Assembly: GCA_023263735.1 (NCBI GenBank)
Contig: JALQUQ010000141.1
Coordinates: 1 to 6,833 of the forward strand
Direction: 5' to 3'
Length of the DNA stretch: 6,833 bases
Source of the DNA: Paracoccaceae bacterium
GTDB taxonomy: Bacteria; Pseudomonadota; Alphaproteobacteria; Rhodobacterales; Rhodobacteraceae
Below the pieces are notes generated by a model. That model searched no databases. It worked only from the letters and a program-made list of their open reading frames with translations, and had not been told where the DNA came from. Positions 1 to 5,085 of the stretch are shown piece by piece. Every line of letters begins with the position of its first letter. Positions within the stretch are counted from its first letter, which is position 1. A program made the translations under genes and the position numbers.

Positions 1-59
1 GGCGACGAGCCACGCGGGGCCGCCCAGCTCGGCGCCGACGAGCACCAGCACCAGCCCCC
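1..59. other. Foreign-looking left edge, not part of hisH
   Basis: This stretch does not continue the HisH-like reading frame to its right. The frame stays open, but it reads as an Arg/Ala/Pro-rich string with none of the Tyr-Phe-Val-His wording expected just before the HisH C-terminal segment. In the phase starting at base 1, GC is nearly saturated at codon positions 1 and 3 and much lower at position 2, which is what real coding sequence from a very GC-rich genome looks like. Read on the minus strand in that phase it gives GGLVLVLVGAELGGPAWLVA, which resembles a membrane segment. I infer a fragment of another gene joined here. It is too short to name, and a chimeric assembly end is as likely as a biological junction. 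Confidence 0.45.
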
Positions 60-233
60 CAAGACCCCGCCGATCTTTTGGCCAGCTATGATTACGACGG
101 CACCCGCGTCACCGCCGCCGTGCGCCGGGGCGCGGTCACCGGCGCGCAGTTCCACCCCGAAAAATCGGGTCCGGTCGGGCTGGGCATCATGGCGACCTTT
201 CTGGCCCAAAACACCCCCGTTGCGGCGGGTTAA
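60..233 (+). CDS. hisH: HisH-type glutamine amidotransferase, C-terminal fragment
   Basis: This is the last 57 residues of a class I glutamine amidotransferase, ending in TAA at 231-233. HisH releases ammonia from glutamine and channels it to HisF, which makes imidazole glycerol phosphate in histidine biosynthesis. The diagnostic stretch is GAQFHPEKSG at 150-179: it carries the His and Glu of the Cys-His-Glu triad, in the wording typical of HisH. It is preceded by DPADLLASYDYDG and followed by a GLGIMATFLA helix, both matching the HisH C-terminus. The nucleophile Cys and most of the protein are missing because the match stops near base 60. It is followed by Kdo genes rather than hisA or hisF. 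It could therefore be a specialised HisH2 of a surface-sugar locus (as with WbpG/HisH2/HisF2), or simply the end of a his operon. The family call is fairly sure; the choice of role is not. Confidence 0.72.
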   Translation, partial: QDPADLLASYDYDGTRVTAAVRRGAVTGAQFHPEKSGPVGLGIMATFLAQNTPVAAG

Positions 234-247
234 GGGCCGCAAAACCG

Positions 248-288
248 TCTGCACGGGGGGTGTACCAAGGGTGCACGCGCGGTGCACC
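248..288. promoter_or_regulatory. Four GGTGCACC-like units at 11-bp spacing (candidate operator)
   Basis: Four 8-bp units start at 248, 259, 270 and 281, exactly 11 bp apart: TCTGCACG, GGTGTACC, GGTGCACG and GGTGCACC. The last is a perfect palindrome and the others are degraded copies. All keep TG.AC in the centre. Spacing near one helical turn would put all copies on the same DNA face, as expected for a cooperative regulator site. The array lies between the end of hisH and the SD of the waaA-like gene, ending 35 bp before the start codon. No convincing -35/-10 pair is visible around it. The regulator is unknown, and chance in GC-rich DNA remains possible. Confidence 0.4.
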
Positions 289-310
289 GAAATCAGACAC
301 CGCCAAACCA

Positions 311-316
311 GAGGGG
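311..316 (+). promoter_or_regulatory. Ribosome binding site deciding the waaA-like start
   Basis: GAGGGG ends 7 nt before the ATG at 324. This favours that start over the in-frame ATG at 282, which lies inside the repeat array, has no SD, and would add 14 residues (MHRNQTPPNQRGTG) unlike the family N-terminus. Confidence 0.75.
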
Positions 317-323
317 AACAGGC

Positions 324-1634
324 ATGAAAACCTTCGCGCTGACGCTCTATCTGGCCCTCTCCCGATGGTCCGAACCGCTGTGGAAACGCCACCTGAAAAA
401 GCGCATCGCGCGCGGCAAGGAAGAGGCGGGCCGACAGGGCGAACGCTTGGCCACCGCCCTCCCCCCGCGCCCCGATGGCCCCCTGCTCTGGTGCCACGCC
501 CTGGGCTATGGCGAGGCGCTGGCCCTGATCGCCCCCATCCGCGAGATTTTGGCCGAACGTCCTGATTTAACACTGCTTTTTACCACCAGCACCCGCACCG
601 CCGCCGATGGTTTGGCCCGTTTGGGCCTGCCGGATCGGGTGATCCACCAATACGCCCCCGTCGATGCGCCGGGCCCGGTGCGCCGGTTTCTTGACCATTG
701 GCGCCCCGATGGTTTTGTCTTGGCCGAGCTCGATCTTTGGCCCCGCATGCTGACCACGCTGGCCGCCCGTGGGGTGCCCATGGTCATGGTCAACGCCCGC
801 CTGACCGACCGCCGCTTTGCCAACCGCCGGAAACTCCAAGGTCTTTACGCCCCGCTCTGGCCCCTGTTTCAGAAAATTCTGGTTCAAGATCAAACCTCTA
901 CGGACCGCATGGTCACTCTTGGCGCCCCCCATGACCGCGTCGAATGTGCCGGACTCCTCAAGGCAGCGGCCGCCCCCTTGCCCGACCTGCCCAAGGCCCG
1001 CGCCGATCTGATCCAGGCGCTTGGCCCCCGCCAAATTTGGGTTGCCGCTTCTACGCAGGCGCGCGAACACGACATGATTTTGCGCGCCCATGCCGAAATG
1101 CGCAAAACCCTGCCCGACCTTGTGCTGGTCCTCGCCCCCCGCTCGCCCACCGACGCCCCCGCGATTGCGCAGATGGCGCAGGATCTCTTTGGCCAGCCCG
1201 CCCCCCGTCGCAGCTTGGGCCAAAGCCCGACAGCCACCACCCCGGTCTTTCTGATCGACACCATGGGCGAGATGGGTCTGGTCTACCGAATCGCACCGCT
1301 GGCCTTTGTCGGCCATTCCTTCCCCGTGCCGGGCGATCCGCCGTTGACCGGGAAAAATCCCTTTGAAGCCGCGGCCTTAGGGGTCATGGTCCTGCATGGG
1401 CCCTGCATTGGAAACTTTGCCGAAAGCTATGAAATCCTTGCCGAATGTGGCGCGTCCGAGGTCGTTGCCGATGCCGCGGCCCTTGCCCGCCGCCTGCCCG
1501 ACCTCTTGTCCGACCCCGCCCAAGTGATCGACCGCGGCGAAAAGGGGCGCGCCATTCTGGCCCAAGCGGCCCTTGCCCTGCCCACCACCCTGCGGGCCAT
1601 TGCCACGGTCCTCCCCCCGGCGGCCGACTTGTAA
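324..1634 (+). CDS. waaA: Kdo transferase, KdtA/WaaA-like (GT30)
   Basis: This 436-aa protein transfers Kdo from CMP-Kdo to a lipid acceptor at the inner face of the cytoplasmic membrane; in canonical enzymes the acceptor is the lipid A precursor. The N-terminus (MKTFALTLYLALSRW) is a short hydrophobic/amphipathic anchor followed by the basic RIARGKEE segment seen in KdtA. Family landmarks are present in order: GYGE at residues 61-64 (equivalent of the SxGE motif with the base Glu, E64), ELDLWP at 135-140 (usual ExELWP), VNARL at 156-160, AAST at 241-244, APRSP at 285-289, DTMGEM at 312-317 and GPCIGNF at 359-365. The length is normal. Two departures stand out: the usual GGHNPxE segment reads TGKNPFEA (residues 342-349), and the loop before it is lengthened (PVPGDPPL). 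ATG 324 has a good SD. The gene heads a co-directional Kdo block, although a second promoter follows it. It is probably a Kdo transferase; whether its acceptor is lipid A or another glycan cannot be told. Confidence 0.85.
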   Translation: MKTFALTLYLALSRWSEPLWKRHLKKRIARGKEEAGRQGERLATALPPRPDGPLLWCHALGYGEALALIAPIREILAERPDLTLLFTTSTRTAADGLARLGLPDRVIHQYAPVDAPGPVRRFLDHWRPDGFVLAELDLWPRMLTTLAARGVPMVMVNARLTDRRFANRRKLQGLYAPLWPLFQKILVQDQTSTDRMVTLGAPHDRVECAGLLKAAAAPLPDLPKARADLIQALGPRQIWVAASTQAREHDMILRAHAEMRKTLPDLVLVLAPRSPTDAPAIAQMAQDLFGQPAPRRSLGQSPTATTPVFLIDTMGEMGLVYRIAPLAFVGHSFPVPGDPPLTGKNPFEAAALGVMVLHGPCIGNFAESYEILAECGASEVVADAAALARRLPDLLSDPAQVIDRGEKGRAILAQAALALPTTLRAIATVLPPAADL

Positions 1635-1657
1635 CAACCCCCGCGTGAGCCTATAAT
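1629..1657 (+). promoter_or_regulatory. Candidate sigma-70 type promoter for the glycosyltransferase gene
   Basis: A perfect TATAAT at 1652-1657 sits 17 bp downstream of TTGTAA at 1629-1634, which matches TTGACA at 4 of 6 positions and overlaps the waaA stop codon. Transcription would begin near 1664-1666, leaving a leader of about 27 nt before the TTG start at 1692. An exact TATAAT with optimal spacing is uncommon in DNA this rich in GC, which makes the call credible. Expression of the downstream genes may thus be partly independent of waaA. Confidence 0.6.
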
Positions 1658-1679
1658 TGCCCCGCGCGCGACTTATCTT

Positions 1680-1684
1680 AGGAG
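1680..1684 (+). promoter_or_regulatory. Ribosome binding site deciding a TTG start
   Basis: AGGAG lies 7 nt before TTG at 1692-1694. No ATG or GTG lies nearby in frame, and the next residues already belong to the conserved glycosyltransferase core, so the TTG start is well supported. Confidence 0.75.
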
Positions 1685-1691
1685 ACGTTTT

Positions 1692-2387
1692 TTGACCCCT
1701 TTTCGTGTTTATATTGGTTGGGATTCCCGCGAAGATATTGCCTATCAGGTCGCCCGTAGGTCATTGATCAACAACGCTTCTATCCCTGTCGAAGTCATCC
1801 CGCTCAAGCTTGCCGAACTGGTGGAACAGGGTCTTTACACCCGTGACATCGATCCGCTGGCCTCGACCGAATTCACCTATTCGCGCTTTCTTGTGCCGCA
1901 TCTGGCGGGGTACAAAGGATGGGCGGTGTTTGTCGATTGCGACTTCCTGTTCTTTGGCGACGTCGCCGAACTGGCCCAATATCAAGACCCGTCCAAGGCC
2001 GTGATGTGCGTGCATCACGATTACACCCCCAAGGAAACGACCAAGATGGATGGCGTGCCGCAATCGGCCTATCCGCGCAAGAACTGGTCGTCGTTCATGC
2101 TGTTCAACTGCGATCACCCCTCGGCACAATCGCTGACGCCGGAAATCGTCAACCGCGAAACCGGGGCCTATCTGCACCGGATGCAATGGGCCAAGGATGA
2201 AGAAATCGGTTCTTTGCCAACGGGTTGGAACTGGCTGGAAGGCTGGTACGACAAACCGGCGCAGGGCTATCCGCAGGCCGTGCACTATACCCGCGGCGGC
2301 CCATGGTTCGACGCGTGGCAAGAGGTGGACTATGGCGATGAATGGCGCGCCGAAGCCGCGCTTTGCCGGGCCGAAGGTCTGGCCTGA
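1692..2387 (+). CDS. Small DxD glycosyltransferase (GT8-like fold)
   Basis: This predicted 231-aa cytosolic glycosyltransferase has a GT-A fold. The start FRVYIGWDSREDIAYQVARRSL is the nucleotide-binding first strand and helix seen in GT8-like and related enzymes. FVDCDFLFFGDV (residues 80-91) carries the DCD (82-84), i.e. the DxD motif that binds the metal and nucleotide-sugar phosphates. NWSSFMLFNC (131-140) and HYTRGGPWF (198-206) correspond to the acceptor-side strand and the late His...PW motif. There is no signal peptide or membrane segment. It starts with TTG behind a strong SD and its own candidate promoter, and its 5' end is visibly more AT-rich than the neighbouring genes. It sits between the Kdo transferase and the Kdo synthesis genes, so I infer that it adds a sugar to, or next to, Kdo in a surface glycan. 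Donor and acceptor are unknown. Confidence 0.78.
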   Translation: MTPFRVYIGWDSREDIAYQVARRSLINNASIPVEVIPLKLAELVEQGLYTRDIDPLASTEFTYSRFLVPHLAGYKGWAVFVDCDFLFFGDVAELAQYQDPSKAVMCVHHDYTPKETTKMDGVPQSAYPRKNWSSFMLFNCDHPSAQSLTPEIVNRETGAYLHRMQWAKDEEIGSLPTGWNWLEGWYDKPAQGYPQAVHYTRGGPWFDAWQEVDYGDEWRAEAALCRAEGLA

Positions 2388-2406
2388 TCGCTTTGGGGGG
2401 ATCGAT

Positions 2407-2443
2407 GGCGTTTGCCGTCCTGTTGCGCATGGTCGCAAACGCC
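2407..2443 (+). repeat. Perfect 9-bp inverted repeat upstream of kpsF
   Basis: GGCGTTTGC (2407-2415) pairs perfectly with GCAAACGCC (2435-2443) around a 19-nt loop, in the 88-bp gap between the glycosyltransferase and kpsF. Only TTT follows, so it is a weak candidate for an intrinsic terminator. It could instead be an attenuator, an mRNA-processing hairpin or a protein-binding site. The palindromic arms are seen directly; the function is inference. Confidence 0.45.
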
Positions 2444-2475
2444 TTTGACCCACAACACCTTTGGAGGGCCGCGCC

Positions 2476-3447
2476 ATGACCGCTGACGCGACGCAGGAGA
2501 GCGATATCATCCAGTCGGGCCTGCGGGTTCTTCAGATCGAGGCCGAGGCGCTGACCGCCTTGGCCAAGGATCTGCCCGCCGATTTCGTGCCGGCGGTGCG
2601 CCTGCTGTTGGCCGCCACGGGCCGGGTGATCGTGTCGGGCATCGGAAAATCGGGCCACATCGGGCGCAAGCTGGCGGCCACCCTTGCCTCGACCGGCACG
2701 CCCGCGCAATTCGTCCACCCCGCCGAAGCCAGCCATGGCGATCTGGGCATGGTCATGCCGGGCGATGTCTGCATCGCCATTTCAAATTCGGGCGAAACGG
2801 CGGAACTGTCTGATATCCTTGGCCATTGCTTGCGGTTTGACATTCCGATCATCGGCATTTCCAGCCGGATCGAAAGCCGCCTGATGCGCGCGGCCACGCT
2901 GAAACTGTTGCTGCCCGCATGGACCGAGGCCTGCGGCCTTGGCATGGCGCCGACGACCTCGACCACGATGGCGCTGGCGCTTGGCGATGCGCTGGCCGTG
3001 GCGGTGATGGAGGCGCGGCGGTTCCGGTCTGACCAATTCCGCACCTATCATCCGGGCGGGCGGCTGGGGGCACAATTGGCCCCGGTGCATCAGTTGATGC
3101 ATGCCGGAGAGGCCGTGCCGGTGATCGACCGCAATGCCCCCATGCCGCAGGTCATTCTGACGATGACGGCGCGGGGGTTTGGCATCGCGGGCGTGGTCGA
3201 TGAAAACGGCCTTTTGGTCGGGGTGATTTCCGATGGCGACTTGCGGCGGCATCTGGATGGGTTGATGGACCGCGTGGCCCATCAGGTTGCCAGCAAGGGC
3301 CCGGTGACCGTTCACCCCGACACCTTGGCGGCCGAGGCATTGCGGATCATGAACACCCGAAAGATCGGTGCCTTGTTCGCCACCAAAGATGGAAAACCCG
3401 TTGGAATCGTGCATTTGCACGATCTTTTGCGCGCAGGAGTGGCGTGA
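2476..3447 (+). CDS. kpsF: D-arabinose-5-phosphate isomerase, KpsF/KdsD family
   Basis: This 323-aa cytosolic enzyme interconverts ribulose-5-phosphate and arabinose-5-phosphate, the first committed step of Kdo synthesis. It has an N-terminal SIS domain (about residues 35-180) with SGIGKSGHIGRK (54-65), HPAEASHGDLG (81-91) and ISNSGETAE (102-110). Two CBS domains follow (about 205-265 and 272-323). The four residues reported as critical in E. coli KdsD (Lys59, Glu111, Glu152, His193) have equivalents at K58, E110, E151 and H192, so it should be active. The length matches the family. The start is the ATG at 2476, with GGAGG 8 nt upstream at 2463-2467; a TTG at 2461 overlaps the SD and is rejected. 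The stop codon overlaps the kdsA start (TGATG). KpsF, KdsD and GutQ cannot be told apart by sequence alone. The context makes Kdo supply far more likely than glucitol regulation. Confidence 0.93.
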   Translation: MTADATQESDIIQSGLRVLQIEAEALTALAKDLPADFVPAVRLLLAATGRVIVSGIGKSGHIGRKLAATLASTGTPAQFVHPAEASHGDLGMVMPGDVCIAISNSGETAELSDILGHCLRFDIPIIGISSRIESRLMRAATLKLLLPAWTEACGLGMAPTTSTTMALALGDALAVAVMEARRFRSDQFRTYHPGGRLGAQLAPVHQLMHAGEAVPVIDRNAPMPQVILTMTARGFGIAGVVDENGLLVGVISDGDLRRHLDGLMDRVAHQVASKGPVTVHPDTLAAEALRIMNTRKIGALFATKDGKPVGIVHLHDLLRAGVA

Positions 3448-4271
3448 TGGATAAAATCGTAACCGTCGGCAATGTGGCCTTTGGCCAATCCTTGCCCTTT
3501 GCCCTGATCGCGGGCCCCTGCCAGATGGAAAGCCACGCCCATGCCCGCATGATCAGCGAAGGTCTGCTGGCGGCCTGCGCGGGCACAGGCACGGGCCTGA
3601 TTTTCAAGGCCTCGTATGACAAGGCCAATCGCACCAGCCTAAAGGGCACCCGGGGCTTGGGCATGGAAAAGGGCCTGCAAATCCTGTCAGACATCCGCGC
3701 CGAATATGGAGTGCCGGTGCTGACCGATGTGCATGAAACCACCCATTGCGCCCCGGCGGCAGAGGCGGTGGATGTGCTGCAAATTCCGGCCTTTCTGTGC
3801 CGCCAGACCGATCTTTTGCTGGCCGCCGGCGAAACCGGCGCGGTGGTGAACATCAAAAAGGGCCAGTTCCTTGCACCGTGGGATATGGCCCATGCGGCAG
3901 ACAAGGTCGCCAGCACCGGAAACACGCGCATTCTGCTGTGCGAACGGGGCACCTCGTTCGGTTATGGGGCGTTGGTCACCGATTTTCGCGGCCTGCCGCA
4001 GATGGCGGCCACCGGGCATCCGGTCATCTTTGACGCCACCCATTCGGTGCAGCAACCCGGCGCGCTTGGCGGGGCCTCGGGCGGGCAGCGCGAATTCGTG
4101 CCGGTTCTGGCGCGGGCCGCAGTGGCGGTGGGCGTGGCGGGCCTGTTCATCGAAACGCATGAAGACCCCGACCGCGCGCCGTCGGACGGGCCGAATATGG
4201 TGCCGCTGGATCAGATGGGCGCGCTGATCGCCCGCCTTGCCGCCTTTGACCGCATCGCCAAGGGGGAATGA
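3447..4271 (+). CDS. kdsA: 3-deoxy-8-phosphooctulonate synthase, metal-dependent class
   Basis: This 274-aa cytosolic aldolase-type enzyme condenses phosphoenolpyruvate with arabinose-5-phosphate to give Kdo-8-phosphate. Recognisable core segments are FALIAGPCQMES (18-29), FKASYDKANRTS (53-64), TDVHE (93-97), IPAFLCRQTDLL (113-124), NIKKGQF (135-141), CERGTSFGYG (165-174) and IFDATHS (194-200). Cys25, His199, Glu236 and Asp247 show the same spacing (174, 37, 11) as the metal ligands Cys11, His185, Glu222 and Asp233 of Aquifex KdsA, whereas E. coli-type enzymes have Asn in place of the Cys. A divalent-metal requirement is therefore predicted. The start is the ATG at 3447, with AGGAG (3435-3439) 7 nt away; a GTG at 3444 is too close. 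It overlaps kpsF by one base and kdsB follows at once, so the three are probably translated together. Confidence 0.95.
   Translation: MDKIVTVGNVAFGQSLPFALIAGPCQMESHAHARMISEGLLAACAGTGTGLIFKASYDKANRTSLKGTRGLGMEKGLQILSDIRAEYGVPVLTDVHETTHCAPAAEAVDVLQIPAFLCRQTDLLLAAGETGAVVNIKKGQFLAPWDMAHAADKVASTGNTRILLCERGTSFGYGALVTDFRGLPQMAATGHPVIFDATHSVQQPGALGGASGGQREFVPVLARAAVAVGVAGLFIETHEDPDRAPSDGPNMVPLDQMGALIARLAAFDRIAKGE
4261..4266 (+). promoter_or_regulatory. Ribosome binding site choosing between two kdsB starts
   Basis: AGGGGG lies only 1 nt before the ATG at 4268 (which overlaps the kdsA TGA) but 7 nt before the in-frame ATG at 4274. The spacing favours 4274, although reinitiation at the overlapping ATGA is possible. 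Confidence 0.6.
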
Positions 4272-4273
4272 CC

Positions 4274-5068
4274 ATGGACGCCTGCATCATCGTTCCCGCC
4301 CGATTTGCCAGCACGCGCTATCCCGGCAAACCGCTGGTTGCCCTGCGCGGGGCCAGTGGCGTGCCGCTGACCTTGCTGGAACGGTCGGTCGCCGCTGCCC
4401 GTGCCACGGGATTGCCGGTCTATGTCGCCACCGACGATGACCGGATCGAGGCCGAGGGCCGCCGCATCGGCGCCGAAGTCATCCGCACCTCGGAATCCTG
4501 CCGCAATGGAACCGAGCGCGTGGCCGAAGCGGTGAAGAACGCGGGGATCACCGCCGAAATCATCGTGAATTTGCAAGGCGATGCCCCCCTGACCCCGGCG
4601 CATTTCGTGACCGCGCTGGTCGATGCGATGCGGGCCGAACCTGAATGCCAGATGGCGACCCCGGCCCTGCGGTGCGATCCGGAAACGGTGGAAAACCTGC
4701 TGGCCGACCGTCGGGCGGGGCGGGTGGGCGGCACCACGGTGGTGCGCGATCACGCGGGCCGCGCCCTTTATTTTTCCAAGGAAGTTCTGCCCTTTACCAA
4801 TGGCAAGGGCGTGGTGAACGGGATCGTTCCGGTGTTTCACCATGTGGGCCTTTACGCCTATCGCCCGGCGGCGCTGGCGTCCTATGTCGGATGGGAGCCC
4901 GGCCCGCTGGAAACGCTGGAGGGGTTGGAGCAGTTGCGTTTTCTGGAAAACGGCACCCCCATTCGCGCGGTCGAGGTTTCGGCCCCCGGCGCGGTGTTTT
5001 GGGAATTGAACAACCCGACCGACGTGCCCTTGATCGAGGCCGCCTTGCAAAAGATGGGCCGCGATTGA
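4274..5068 (+). CDS. kdsB: CMP-Kdo synthetase (3-deoxy-manno-octulosonate cytidylyltransferase), divergent
   Basis: This 264-aa cytosolic enzyme activates Kdo with CTP to CMP-Kdo, the donor used by WaaA. The N-terminal nucleotide-binding signature IIVPARFASTRYPGKPL (5-21) is clear, followed by VATDDDRIEAE (51-61), NGTERVAEA (78-86), VNLQGDAPLTP (98-108), YFSKEVLPF (166-174), PVFHHVGLYAYR (186-197) and LEGLEQLRFLE (215-225). Family departures: the usual QGDEPL is QGDAPL, a LADRRAGRVGGTTVV segment (143-157) replaces the standard NPNxVKVV wording, and the C-terminal VDTPED motif, whose first Asp binds metal in characterised enzymes, reads LNNPTD (245-250). It is therefore not a typical lipid A enzyme by sequence. 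I recall similar proteins in Rhodobacteraceae annotated as KdsB. A start at 4268 would add two residues. It follows kdsA directly and ends 17 bp from a convergent gene. A relative of Kdo as substrate is possible. Confidence 0.87.
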   Translation: MDACIIVPARFASTRYPGKPLVALRGASGVPLTLLERSVAAARATGLPVYVATDDDRIEAEGRRIGAEVIRTSESCRNGTERVAEAVKNAGITAEIIVNLQGDAPLTPAHFVTALVDAMRAEPECQMATPALRCDPETVENLLADRRAGRVGGTTVVRDHAGRALYFSKEVLPFTNGKGVVNGIVPVFHHVGLYAYRPAALASYVGWEPGPLETLEGLEQLRFLENGTPIRAVEVSAPGAVFWELNNPTDVPLIEAALQKMGRD

Positions 5069-5085
5069 CCCGATGGCCGGGCTGA

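Noticed and set aside
41..54. Short CACCAG tandem repeat near the left edge
   Set aside because: About two copies only, explained by biased codons in GC-rich coding sequence.
567..1316. Minus-strand open frame of 249 codons opposite waaA
   Set aside because: It reads as Gly/Gln/His-rich shadow sequence. The plus strand carries all ordered GT30 motifs.
2445..2450. TTGACC as a -35 element for kpsF
   Set aside because: No acceptable -10 hexamer lies 16-18 bp downstream; that position falls on the SD and GC-rich leader.
5069..5085. Bidirectional terminator between the convergent kdsB and HAD genes
   Set aside because: The 17-bp gap offers only a 4-bp stem and a short palindrome at the HAD stop, with no T run. 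No terminator can be supported.
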